Below, in pieces: positions 1 to 9,051 of a DNA stretch of 64,000 nt. Origin of the DNA: an uncultured Anaerolineae bacterium (GTDB lineage: Bacteria > Chloroflexota > Anaerolineae > J036 > Brachytrichaceae); NCBI GenBank assembly GCA_938034415.1, contig CALHLE010000025.1:51152-115151 (forward strand). The letters run 5' to 3'. Within the stretch, counting starts at the first letter, position 1. The number at the start of each line of letters is the position of its first letter. The notes beneath the pieces were generated by a model, which did not search any database, had not been told where the DNA came from, and saw only the letters and a program-made list of their open reading frames with translations. A program made the position numbers and the translations under genes.

Positions 1-3000
1 AGTGACGAGCGCATCATCGAAGCGACAGGCGTTTGCAGCGCAATTGTTGGCGAAGAACCCCACCGAGCCAGGCGGGCGCGGCGTGGTGTCAACGATGTCG
101 AAGTAGAGCTGGCCATCCACATAGGCGCGGATGCGCGCGCCGTTGGGAACGTTCTCCACTTGCGCTTCCAAGTGATACCAGCGGTTGGTCTGCGGCGTAA
201 AGGCAGCAGTGCTCAGCGTGGCGAACCCGCCGGCGAACTCCTGAAGCTCTAGCTGTGTGCCGCCGTCGGATTGGCGCAGGCGCAGCAGATAGTAGTTGCC
301 CGACGTGTAGCGGAACACCAGGCCACGGCTGGAGGTCGCGTCGGTGGCAAGCGACATCCCGCTGAAACTGAACTCGTCGGCGGTCAGGCCGCTGCGCACC
401 AGCACGGCGTTGTTCACAGCGCCACCCGTCCACTGCGCGACGCCGTTCAGGTTGTTCCACGCGCCGGCCGCCGCCGTCCAACCTGAAGGCGGCGAGGACG
501 AGGCGCGGTTAAAGTCATCGGCCATTAGCGTGCCGCCGCAGCCGTATGGCGTGAGGTAGGTTTTGCCCAGGTGCAACAGCGGCTCCAGCACGTCCACGCG
601 CGCCGTGTCGCTGAGCACGGACGTCTGACCGTCATCCACGAACGATAACGTGAGCGTGTTGGTGAGCGACGCGCCGTCGAAGGCCTGCGCGGCGTTCTGG
701 ATCACTGCCGTCACCACGCCTTGAATCTGCACCGAGCCGGTGAGCGTGCCTAAGCTCCATACGATTGGACCGCTAGCGTAAAGCGCCGGCGCGCTGGTGG
801 GCGCGACGTCGAAGGTGGCTGTTGGCCCGCCCTGCCCGCCGTCCAAGTCCACCGTGTAGGCCAACCGAGCGCCGATGTAGCCCAGGCCCGCCGGCAACGT
901 ATCGGTGAGCCGCACCTGCTCGAAGAAGTTATCCGCGTCGCTGGTGAAGCCGGTGAAGGTAAACACCACTAGGCTGCCAATAGTGCCGGTCTGCGCGTCC
1001 GGCCCCTTGTCGAACACGTCGCCCAGCGAAACAAAGGCAGCGCCCGTGCTGCTAGACGTGGTGCATCCGGCCTCGCAGCGCGCCGTCGCCGTCACCACAT
1101 TGCGGTTCACGCCGGTGCTGGTGACTACCGCGCTCACCAGCGCGGTGAAGACGGCGTTGGGAGCCAGCGCGCCAATCGTCCAGGTGAGGGTGTTGCCGGA
1201 GACGTTTGCGCCGTTGGTGCCGGTGAGGCTGACGAAGGCGCTGCCGGCCACGTCGGTCAGCACCACGTCGTAGGCGACGCCAGGGCCGGTGTTGGTCAGG
1301 TAAACCGTCCAGGTCACGGTTTGGCCGGCTGCGGCCAGTTGAGTCGTGGGGCGCTTGGCCACAACCAGGTTCGGCGCTTGCGCGCTGATGTTGAGCGTCG
1401 TCGTCGCGCTGTAGGGGCCGCTAGCCGGGCAGTCCGGCGCGTCGTCATCGTAGCTCAACGTAGCGGTGAACGGCCCGCCGGCGACCGCACAAGCGCCGCT
1501 CGTGTTGGCGTTGCGCACTTGCAGCGTGATCGTGGTCGCGCCGCTGGGCAGCGCCGCCCAGGTGTAAACCACGCTGCTGCCCAGGTCAACCACGCCGGAG
1601 GGCGGCGCGCTGGCCGACAGGGTGCTGCTGAAGACGTAGCCGCTGGGCAGCGTATTGGTAAGCACAACGTTATAGGCCGGTGGTCCATCGTTATAGAGCG
1701 TCACCGTGATCGCGCCGCCGCACACGTTCAGCGCGGCAGGGGCGATCTCCGCCTGGATTCCCGGCTCGTCGTACACCGGCCGTGTGCGCACGCGCACCTG
1801 CTGCGCCGGCAAAGTCAACCGGCAGCCGTCCGGACAGCCCCAGCTCAGCGAGGCCACGTTGAACGTGTCGGTGATCGCGCAGCCGTCGGGCTGGCTCACC
1901 ACGGCCGTCACGGTGAACACAGCCGTGTTGCCGGGGTTGAGCAGCGGCAGCGACCAGGTGATTGTGCCGCCCAGCGGCCCGGGCGCAGGGCCGCTATAGC
2001 CCGGCGTGGCCGATTGGAACACCAAGTTAGCAGACAGCGCGTCGGTAATGACCAGCAGTTGAGCCGGCGCGGCGCTTGCCGCGTTGGCGACCGTGATGGT
2101 GAACACCACTACTTCGCCCGGCTCGGCATACAGATACACGTTCGAGGGCGAGGTGCGGCTCAGGTTTTGGCCGATCTTGGCCAGCGAGAGGTCAGCCCGC
2201 TTTACCCCAAGCACATACGACGAGCTGGCCGTGGTGTATGGCGCGCCGCACACGTCGCGGTAGCCGGTCTGGATGCCCAGCGCGCCTCCCGCGAAGCCAC
2301 AACTGGCGCGGACATCGTAGCGCAGGTACACCGTGTCTTTCGGGCGCAGGCGCGCCAGCCAGGCGCCCAGGGGTGCCGTGCTCGTCGGCCCCCAGCTCAA
2401 GTTCTGGCCGCCGATCGTCGGGTCGGGGCCGGGCTGCCAGCTCAGCGTGTCGGTGCTGATTTGCGTGCTGCCGGGGACGTAGAACAAGCCGACGGGCAGC
2501 GTCTGGGTGACCGTGGCCGAGTACACGCTGAGTAGGCCGGCGTTGCGCACCGTCGCCGTCACCGTGCGCGTGAAACACGTTTCAATCGGCGAGAAGGTCT
2601 GGTTGGTATTCAACAGCACCGTCGGCGGCAGCTCCACCACTGAAGTCACCGGCCCGCCGGAGAGGCAAACTTGGCCCAGGCAGCCCTGCGCGCCGAAGAG
2701 GCGGTTGGTGAGGTCGGTGCAGCTCACAATCTCGGCGACGTAGCGAATGGTCAGCGTCTCTTGCGGTTGAATCACCGGCACTTCCCACGTCACCAGGTTG
2801 GTGCTGGTGATCAGGTTGATGCCGGCGGGGCTGCCGAGCGATGAGGTAATCGTGGAGGTCACGAAGCTCAAGCCGCTGCCCAGCAGGTCGGTGAGCACGA
2901 CGCCGTGGGCCGGCCCGGCGCCGGTGTTCTTGGCGATCAGCGTCCACGTCACCACGTCGCCGGTGGCGTAGATCGTCTCCGGGAATTTGGTCAGCAACGG

Positions 3001-5634
3001 CAGCGGCGCGAGGCGCGGGGGCGTCGCCAGCGCGCCGCCAGTGTTGCAACGCTCGAAGTAGGTGTCATTATTGGTGCATAGGCTCTCGTAGTGCAACGTG
3101 GCGGAGAACGGCGCCGGCGCGCTGCCGCAGCGCAACTGCACCCGCAGTTGCACCGTCGCGGTGACCGCGTTGGTGAACGCATCCGAGTAGAACCAGCGGT
3201 AACCGAGGCTATCGGTCTGCGTGAACGCGGGCGTCGCGCCGCTGAAGCCAAGCACATCCAGCACTGCGTAGGTGCTCGTCGGCACGACGATCGCCGCGTC
3301 GTAGCCCGGCAGGCTCGACGCGCGTTGCGCGGTGAGCGTCACCGTGTAAACGCCGCACGAACTCACGTTAGGCGGCAGGCCGCTCAGGTTGAGCGTCATT
3401 CGCGGCGCTTCGGTTTGCATCAGCGCGCCCTCCGCGATCACGTCGCCGCCGGCGCACACGCCGTTGCCGCTCGTGCCCAGGTTCAGATAAGACCAGTCGT
3501 ACCACTCGGCGTCGCTGCATGAGTTAGCCTCCAGCGATGCAGTGGTGTAGCTGATGATGAGCGTTGCGCCGGCGACGTTCGGGTTGCAGGGCGGGTTGAT
3601 GTCGGTGATCACCAATTGGCCGCCGATCACCGCCGAGGAGAAGCTCGCTGCGCAGGCGGTGACCCCATCGCTCGCCCACACTTGCGCCGTGCCGGAGACG
3701 TATGCCTGGTTGACCAACGTCTCGGTGAAAATCAGGCCGCCCCAGGTGGGCGTGACGACGAAGCTGCCGGCGAAGGTGTAGATGTTGGTATGGGTGAAGG
3801 CCGGGCTGCTGCACACTGGCGCCGGTGATGAGACCAACTTCGCGCTCTGCGCGCCGGCGTCATTGCACTGGATATAAGTGGTTGATTGGGCCGTGGCCGT
3901 CTGCTGGCAGTTCCGGCAATCCCGCGCGGTCGCCGTGACGATGTTGGTGAACGCCGAGCCGCAGGCGGCGCAGCTCGCCGCGTTCGTCGGCACAACGAAC
4001 ACCGGCGTCAGCACAGCGCTGCCGCCCAGCGTCCAGCTAATGTAGGTTGCGCCGCCCAGGGTGAAGGTGACGCCGCCCCCGGCGTCCAGCACGATGGCGC
4101 CGGCCGGCACTTGGTCGGTGACGACGATCGCGCCAGAGATGCCGTTAGCGTTCACAGTGATTGTGGTGGTGATCGCCTGGCCGCGATACACGTCGGTCGG
4201 CGCGTCCTTGCTCACGCTCAACTGGCCGGGGATGTTGACCAACTGCCACGCGGCAACCTGTGGCGCTTCGGCGTAGAGGAAGTTGCAAGCGTCGCGGTAG
4301 TTGATGTCGAAGTTAAAGCTCCCGCCTGCGGGCGTTGCGCAGGCGTTGCTCGGCAGGGTGAGCGTAAAGACCAGGTTGAACGTCTGACCGGGGGGAATGG
4401 GCGGCACCTGGAACGCGCCGCCCGCATACGTCGCCGGCGACGCGACGCCGACGCTGAAGGGGGACAGGTTCACCGGCAGGGTGACGCTATACGCTGTCCC
4501 GTCGCCGATGTTGGTGATGGGCACGGTGAACACCGAGCTGCCGCCGCAGTAGTTCACGTCGAAGCTCGGCAGGCTGTACTCAAGGTCGGGGAAGCGCGGC
4601 AGCAGATCAATCGCCGCTTTGGCCGTCTGGGGCGTCAGACAGGTCTGGCCGGGACAGCCCCACGCGGCGACGACGCTGTTCTCCAGCCCGCTGCACGCCA
4701 CAACTTGCGCTGCGACGGTGAACGAGGCGGTCTGCCCGACCGGGATGGAAACGTAGCTCGTTGAGGTCAGCCCACTGACGAACTGCAACCCCGGCCCCAG
4801 CGTGTCGGTGACCGCCACGTTGTATACCGTGCCATAGCCGGTGTTCTCCACATACACCGTCCACGTCACCACGTCGCCGATGGACGCCGGCGCAATGGAC
4901 GGCTCTTTGCGCACTGTGATCGCGCCAGGGTTGATGACATACTCGGCCAGCTTCACGATGGGTGGGTAAGCGTCTTGCGTGAGCGTGACGACCGCCTGGC
5001 CGGACACGGCGCTGCATGTCGCCGTGAAGACCGCCGCGCGGGTGATCACCTCGTTCGGCTGCACGCTGCCGACATTGAAGACCTGGGGGCTGCTGGTGAA
5101 TCCGCCCGGCAGCGTCACCGTTAGCAACACGCCGGTCGTGGTGACGGCGTCGCTGGCCGCCACAACCGTCACCGTCAACGGCTCGCACAGGCTAATCGCC
5201 GGCGGGTCAATGGTGACCGTGATTTGATTGGGGTAGATAGTTTGATGCGACTCGCCGCCACCTAAAGGCCCGAAGCGCGCCCCTGCATCATCGCTTGGCG
5301 ACGATTTGCCCAGCGCAAACCACGTCGGGAGAACGCCCTGCTGCGCCGGAAGGTTGGACGCGCCATTGACCACAGTTGCGGGTTGACCTGACGCTTCCTC
5401 GGTTAGTTCAAGCCAGCCATCCGACGCAAACCAGCTCGGCAGTAGGTCTGTGGTCGGCGCTTCAGTTGCTGAAGGGTTATCAAACCAGGCGGGCAACGCC
5501 CGCGTCAGTGATGCGTCCGGCGCACGCACCGGTGTAGCGCCCTCGACCCGTGGCGGCGAAACCACGCCCAACGATGCGGTCAAGAGGGCGAACAGCGTCA
5601 TCATGCGCGCTGCTATGCGAAGCTTCAACATCAT
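1..5634 (-). CDS. Giant secreted DUF11-repeat surface protein, 3' end outside window
   Basis: The minus frame starting at ATG 5634 has no stop for 1878 codons and runs off the left edge. GGAG lies 9 bases upstream of the start. The N-terminus (MMLKLRIAARMMTLFALL) is a likely signal peptide. Next come about 100 residues of low-complexity linker, then many roughly 120-150-residue Ig-like modules of DUF11 type, recognisable by recurring phrases such as GDVVTWTVYVENTG, VTDTLGPGL and VVTWEVPVIQP. The modules contain paired cysteines. The last visible part (DDFNRASSSPPSGW to RFDDALV, about residues 1700-1878) resembles a LamG-like jelly-roll domain. Such proteins are usually cell-surface or S-layer-associated. 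It is the third gene of a probable operon with the redoxin lipoprotein (79-base gap) and the sigma factor. The C-terminal anchor cannot be seen, and the function beyond surface structure or adhesion is unknown. Confidence 0.85.
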   Translation of the reverse strand, partial: MMLKLRIAARMMTLFALLTASLGVVSPPRVEGATPVRAPDASLTRALPAWFDNPSATEAPTTDLLPSWFASDGWLELTEEASGQPATVVNGASNLPAQQGVLPTWFALGKSSPSDDAGARFGPLGGGESHQTIYPNQITVTIDPPAISLCEPLTVTVVAASDAVTTTGVLLTVTLPGGFTSSPQVFNVGSVQPNEVITRAAVFTATCSAVSGQAVVTLTQDAYPPIVKLAEYVINPGAITVRKEPSIAPASIGDVVTWTVYVENTGYGTVYNVAVTDTLGPGLQFVSGLTSTSYVSIPVGQTASFTVAAQVVACSGLENSVVAAWGCPGQTCLTPQTAKAAIDLLPRFPDLEYSLPSFDVNYCGGSSVFTVPITNIGDGTAYSVTLPVNLSPFSVGVASPATYAGGAFQVPPIPPGQTFNLVFTLTLPSNACATPAGGSFNFDINYRDACNFLYAEAPQVAAWQLVNIPGQLSVSKDAPTDVYRGQAITTTITVNANGISGAIVVTDQVPAGAIVLDAGGGVTFTLGGATYISWTLGGSAVLTPVFVVPTNAASCAACGSAFTNIVTATARDCRNCQQTATAQSTTYIQCNDAGAQSAKLVSSPAPVCSSPAFTHTNIYTFAGSFVVTPTWGGLIFTETLVNQAYVSGTAQVWASDGVTACAASFSSAVIGGQLVITDINPPCNPNVAGATLIISYTTASLEANSCSDAEWYDWSYLNLGTSGNGVCAGGDVIAEGALMQTEAPRMTLNLSGLPPNVSSCGVYTVTLTAQRASSLPGYDAAIVVPTSTYAVLDVLGFSGATPAFTQTDSLGYRWFYSDAFTNAVTATVQLRVQLRCGSAPAPFSATLHYESLCTNNDTYFERCNTGGALATPPRLAPLPLLTKFPETIYATGDVVTWTLIAKNTGAGPAHGVVLTDLLGSGLSFVTSTITSSLGSPAGINLITSTNLVTWEVPVIQPQETLTIRYVAEIVSCTDLTNRLFGAQGCLGQVCLSGGPVTSVVELPPTVLLNTNQTFSPIETCFTRTVTATVRNAGLLSVYSATVTQTLPVGLFYVPGSTQISTDTLSWQPGPDPTIGGQNLSWGPTSTAPLGAWLARLRPKDTVYLRYDVRASCGFAGGALGIQTGYRDVCGAPYTTASSSYVLGVKRADLSLAKIGQNLSRTSPSNVYLYAEPGEVVVFTITVANAASAAPAQLLVITDALSANLVFQSATPGYSGPAPGPLGGTITWSLPLLNPGNTAVFTVTAVVSQPDGCAITDTFNVASLSWGCPDGCRLTLPAQQVRVRTRPVYDEPGIQAEIAPAALNVCGGAITVTLYNDGPPAYNVVLTNTLPSGYVFSSTLSASAPPSGVVDLGSSVVYTWAALPSGATTITLQVRNANTSGACAVAGGPFTATLSYDDDAPDCPASGPYSATTTLNISAQAPNLVVAKRPTTQLAAAGQTVTWTVYLTNTGPGVAYDVVLTDVAGSAFVSLTGTNGANVSGNTLTWTIGALAPNAVFTALVSAVVTSTGVNRNVVTATARCEAGCTTSSSTGAAFVSLGDVFDKGPDAQTGTIGSLVVFTFTGFTSDADNFFEQVRLTDTLPAGLGYIGARLAYTVDLDGGQGGPTATFDVAPTSAPALYASGPIVWSLGTLTGSVQIQGVVTAVIQNAAQAFDGASLTNTLTLSFVDDGQTSVLSDTARVDVLEPLLHLGKTYLTPYGCGGTLMADDFNRASSSPPSGWTAAAGAWNNLNGVAQWTGGAVNNAVLVRSGLTADEFSFSGMSLATDATSSRGLVFRYTSGNYYLLRLRQSDGGTQLELQEFAGGFATLSTAAFTPQTNRWYHLEAQVENVPNGARIRAYVDGQLYFDIVDTTPRPPGSVGFFANNCAANACRFDDALVT

Positions 5635-5713
5635 AGTTGCATTCTCCGAAGATGATGGTTCCGGCCACTCGCCGGCGCAATGAGCAGCAGCACGATCGCC
5701 GTCAAGCGACGCC

Positions 5714-7336
5714 TCAGGACATGCGGCTCAAAATATCTGATGGTGTGGGATAGTCGTTCGCGTCTCTACCGATGTGAGACCAAATGATTCGCCCTCTCTT
5801 GTCTATGATAAACACCGCCGGCGCCGCCAGGTTGTCGCCCAGGCGGTTGAACACGCCAAACGCCTCGCTCACGGCATGCGACTCGTCGGCGAGGACCGGA
5901 AACTCAAGCCGGCCGAGTTCCCGCACCACACTTGCCTGTGTGACGCCCTGCACGGCGATGGCCAACACTTCAGCGCCGCGCGCACGGAAGCGATGATACT
6001 CCGCCTGCATCGCGCGGAGCTGTTGCTGACATGACCCGCAGCCGGCGCTGCGATAGAACAGCAGCACGACCGGCTGGCGCCCGAGATAGTCGCGCAGCGA
6101 CACCAGGCGGCCATCCTCGCGCGGCAGGGTGAAATCGGGTGCCGGCCGTTCGGCAGGCAGCGGGTCGGCCAGGAGCGGCGCGACGTAGTCGGCGAGCTGA
6201 TCGGCGTTGAGCACGCCGACGTGCCGCGCGCGCATGCCGCCGGCCGCGTCTATGAAGATTGTCGTCGGGATGCCAACTACGCCATACATGCGGCTGACGG
6301 CGCCGTCGGCGTCGCGCAGCAACGGATAGTCCATGCCGTTGGCCTCAGCAAAGGCGCGCGCCGTGGCCGCGTCTTCGCGCAAGTTCACCCCAACGACAAC
6401 GACGCCGCGTTCGCGATAGCGCTGCGCGAAGCCGCCGAAATCGCGCGCCTCGGCGCGACAAGCCGGACACCACGATGCCCAGAAGTTCAACACAACCGCC
6501 TGGCCGCGCAATTGGCTCAGGCGGACGGGCTGGCCGTCCAGGTCGAGCAGGGTGAAATCCGGGGCCGGATTTTCGGGAGGCACCGCAGGAACCGGCGCGG
6601 AGGCGCGCCCATCCGCTGATGGCGGCGCAAGCGCCGGCGTTGGGCGAGCCGTTGCTTCAACTTGCGGAACGAGCACCAGCGGCCTGGCTGGCGGCATTGG
6701 CGGCGCAGCCGCCAAGACTGAGGGCGTGGGCGGAGCGCTAAAGCTGGCGTAAAGCCCGACTTTGGCGCGCCGGCGTCGTTCGGCCATCCACTGCTGGGCG
6801 TCGGCTTCCGACCCAAACCGCGCCAGATAAGCCTCGACGACGAGCAAGCGGCGGATCGCATCAAGGGCGTCGCTCTGCGACACCCCCTCCCGCGCCAGGG
6901 CGGCGTTAAGCGCCGCCTCATCCTTATTCCAGCGGCGCAACAATGCGCGCAGGCGCTCGGCGGCCTGATCCGGCGTGGCCGCGAGACCGGCCACCCGCGC
7001 TTCGCGCAGGGCAAGGCGCTCGTTGACCAGGCGCTGGAGCGATGCCTCGGGCGTCGGCGCGGATTGGCCGGCCAGCACGCTCATGACGCGGTCGAGCGCT
7101 AGCGCCCGCTGCCACTCCTCGCGGGTGACCACTTCGCCGTCCACTTCCGCCACGACGATTTGAGTTGTTGAGGTAGGCCCGGAGGAAGAAGGAAGCCAGC
7201 CGGCTCGCGGCGAAGTCGTCGGCGCTGCGCACCCGGCGAGCATGAGCGCAAGCCCCACACACCAGACATGGCGCGCGCGATCCAAGCGAAATCCTCTGCT
7301 GACCCACACTGCTACATCATTCAAGTCCAGCGGCAT
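5714..7336 (-). CDS. Lipoprotein fusing SurA-like N-domain, TlpA thioredoxin and peroxiredoxin-like domain
   Basis: 540 residues. A signal sequence ends in the lipobox LAGC (Cys about 36), so the protein is probably lipid-anchored outside the membrane. Residues about 55-200 (VAEVDGEVVTREEW, LVNERLALREARVAG) resemble the helical N-terminal region of SurA/PrsA-type chaperones, without a visible PPIase domain. After a Pro/Ala linker, residues about 245-390 form a TlpA/ResA-like thioredoxin domain with active site WCPAC. Residues about 395-540 form a second AhpC/TSA-like redoxin domain with a CGSC motif (FYRSAGCGSC). The family role is thiol-disulphide exchange on exported proteins. The gene lies 16 bases after the sigma factor and 79 before the cysteine-containing DUF11 protein, so that protein could be its client (inference). 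The start is uncertain, because the Shine-Dalgarno is weak. Confidence 0.85.
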   Translation of the reverse strand: MPLDLNDVAVWVSRGFRLDRARHVWCVGLALMLAGCAAPTTSPRAGWLPSSSGPTSTTQIVVAEVDGEVVTREEWQRALALDRVMSVLAGQSAPTPEASLQRLVNERLALREARVAGLAATPDQAAERLRALLRRWNKDEAALNAALAREGVSQSDALDAIRRLLVVEAYLARFGSEADAQQWMAERRRRAKVGLYASFSAPPTPSVLAAAPPMPPARPLVLVPQVEATARPTPALAPPSADGRASAPVPAVPPENPAPDFTLLDLDGQPVRLSQLRGQAVVLNFWASWCPACRAEARDFGGFAQRYRERGVVVVGVNLREDAATARAFAEANGMDYPLLRDADGAVSRMYGVVGIPTTIFIDAAGGMRARHVGVLNADQLADYVAPLLADPLPAERPAPDFTLPREDGRLVSLRDYLGRQPVVLLFYRSAGCGSCQQQLRAMQAEYHRFRARGAEVLAIAVQGVTQASVVRELGRLEFPVLADESHAVSEAFGVFNRLGDNLAAPAVFIIDKRGRIIWSHIGRDANDYPTPSDILSRMS

Positions 7337-7352
7337 CCCCGCAGCGCGCGGT

Positions 7353-8132
7353 TTATCCGCGAAAGAGATGCTCCAACTCCTGACGCAACAGACCCGCCCG
7401 CACGTCGTTAGTCAGCTTGCGATCCAACCGTCGAACGATGTTGCGCCGGATTTGCCTAACCTCGCCCTCGTCCACGAAAAGATCGGGATGACGCGCATAG
7501 ATTTGAGGAGGCTCCAGCCCTTCTTCCCACATCTCCTTGGCCACAATGCGTTCGCGCTCGCCTTCGATGATCTGACCGAGTAATTCCCACAAGTCGCTCA
7601 AGATCGCCGCGTTCTCGACAGTTGCTTCGACAGAGGTGCTATCCGGCGTTTCCCGATCAAGCTCGTCAAGTCCCATCATGTCGTCATGTTCGCCATCTAC
7701 TGCCGAATCATTCGCCTCTGCCCAGTGCCACAACGCATCCTTTCGGCTTCGCCGCAGCTCATCTTCAATGGCAGACCATGTGCAACGTTTCAAATACTGC
7801 ATGTAATCAGCGACGGTTTTGAAACGCCCTGCGCTGGCGTGACGCTCGCCGTATTGCCACAGGCGTGAAAAGGCCTGATTAGCGAAGTAGTCTGCGTCCT
7901 CGCCGGTGACGCGAAAGTGAGGATGGATGTGCACCCATCGTAGCACCTGCGGGTAATGTATCTTGTAAAGGGCATCCCAGGCTTCCTGGTTGCGCTCGAC
8001 GAGGGCCAGCCTGAGAAGCTCCAGACAGGGCTGTTCATCGCGCGAGCGATCGTCCCTGCGAAAGTCGCTGGCTTGCGCGCTACACAGCTCGGCGAGCTGC
8101 TGAATCGCGCTCGATTCGTGCGTGGTGTTCAC
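7353..8132 (-). CDS. ECF-like RNA polymerase sigma factor
   Basis: 259 residues from a GTG start at 8132, with AGGAAGG about 9 bases upstream. Residues about 45-115 resemble sigma-70 region 2 (LYKIHYPQVLRWV, then DADYFANQAFSRLWQ, then YLKRCTWSAIEDELRR). The C-terminal part (ERERIVAKEMWEEGLEPPQI, then VRQIRRNIVRRLDRK) resembles a region 4 helix-turn-helix. It is separated from region 2 by an acidic linker (residues about 150-175). The length exceeds the usual 170-200 residues of ECF factors. It is the first gene of the block with the redoxin lipoprotein and the DUF11 protein, so it may direct their expression; no anti-sigma factor is adjacent. A sigma-like regulator of another type is the alternative. 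Confidence 0.7.
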   Translation of the reverse strand: MNTTHESSAIQQLAELCSAQASDFRRDDRSRDEQPCLELLRLALVERNQEAWDALYKIHYPQVLRWVHIHPHFRVTGEDADYFANQAFSRLWQYGERHASAGRFKTVADYMQYLKRCTWSAIEDELRRSRKDALWHWAEANDSAVDGEHDDMMGLDELDRETPDSTSVEATVENAAILSDLWELLGQIIEGERERIVAKEMWEEGLEPPQIYARHPDLFVDEGEVRQIRRNIVRRLDRKLTNDVRAGLLRQELEHLFRG

Positions 8133-8641
8133 AGCCCTGACCTTCCTGAACCTCTCGCCGGAGCGCCCATGGTCGGCGTATTTGCTGCGCTCTGTGCGCG
8201 AGCGCTCGGCAACCTAACTAACGGCCATTATCACGGCCATATCATAGTCCCCCGCATGTCATCGCGCAAACGTGCAATCTGGGCAAATGTGCGCGTGTGA
8301 ACGGGGACACATACCTCGGCCGAAGACCGCCTCCTCAAACACTACGTGAACTCTAAGCGTCTCCTAGCGCCTATCGTCACGCCTACTGAACCGCGGATGG
8401 CCATCAAACGTAGTGCCTAGGGGTGAAGGCAGCGCCCTCACTTACACAGTCCTCGTACATCGTTTTGTCAAGAGAGTTGAAACCCAACTGTGATGAGATG
8501 TGAAGTCCATTCGGTGAGTTTAGTCAATTGACACCAATAGTAATCCAAATGCAAAGCAGCAGTGAACCGGCTCGATAGACTCGCTGTTCTTATCACTGAA
8601 ACATTTTAGGAAGATTTAGACTCATGGTTGATTTGTCGAGC
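8133..8641. other. Divergent intergenic region
   Basis: About 500 bases separate the sigma factor from the small membrane gene. The half beyond about 8450 is visibly more AT-rich than the surroundings. A TTGACA hexamer occurs at 8528-8533, but no good -10 follows at the right distance. The short plus-strand frame ending at 8300 is an antisense shadow of the sigma gene. No RNA gene or repeat was recognised. Confidence 0.5.
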
Positions 8642-8669
8642 TTGCGAACTTTCAACATTGTTGTATAGT
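8642..8669 (+). promoter_or_regulatory. Sigma-70-type promoter of the STAND locus
   Basis: TTGCGA (8642-8647), a 16-base spacer and TATAGT (8664-8669). The predicted start of transcription is near 8676, giving a leader of about 16 bases that carries GAGGA upstream of ATG 8692. Seen in sequence; activity is inferred. Confidence 0.5.
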
Positions 8670-8691
8670 ACAGTGCCAGAGGATTATTCAC

Positions 8692-9045
8692 ATGGATACC
8701 ACAAGCGCAATCTTAATTGTCGCCATCATTCTCGTCGTAGTGCTCATCGGCTACGTCGTTTGGCGCAACCCTAAAGTGAAGACATCAGTCGGCCTTGGGC
8801 CGATCAAAATCAATCTCGACACAGAGCGCGCGAACGAGCCGTCATCGGGACAACGACGAGATGAAAACATCTCACACGATGCTGATGCGCAGCCTACGGC
8901 CAGTCTATCGCTGGGAAACATCCACAGGTCGCAAGTGGTTAATGAAGGGGCAGGTGGCCGCGCAGAGATGAGAGCCGGCGATGTCTCACACTCGACCATC
9001 ATCAACACAACCGGCAAGGCCAAACGTAGACGAGGAGAAGAATAG
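8692..9045 (+). CDS. Small single-pass membrane protein next to STAND NTPase
   Basis: 117 residues, not recognised as a named family. Residues about 4-24 (SAILIVAIILVVVLIGYVVW) form one membrane helix, followed by a charged cytoplasmic tail. The C-terminal half (residues about 75-108) contains a gapped pattern, GNIHRSQVVNEG then AGDVSHSTIINTTG. A related pattern recurs near the N-terminus of the neighbouring STAND protein (GSHIRNVAGDYTEI). The AGAGGA ribosome site is well placed. The gene ends 6 bases before the STAND start, so the two are probably co-translated. It may be a membrane partner or effector of the NTPase (inference). Confidence 0.75.
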   Translation: MDTTSAILIVAIILVVVLIGYVVWRNPKVKTSVGLGPIKINLDTERANEPSSGQRRDENISHDADAQPTASLSLGNIHRSQVVNEGAGGRAEMRAGDVSHSTIINTTGKAKRRRGEE

Positions 9046-9051
9046 CAACAT

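Noticed and set aside
1321..2535. 404-codon plus-strand frame
   Set aside because: Antisense shadow of the DUF11 gene; Arg/Ala-rich without domain signatures, and the minus frame is open for 1878 codons.
3886..4764. 292-codon plus-strand frame
   Set aside because: Antisense shadow inside the DUF11 gene with no family resemblance.
8528..8556. Promoter beginning with TTGACA at 8528
   Set aside because: No acceptable -10 at 15-19 bases; the TATAGT box at 8664 is better placed.
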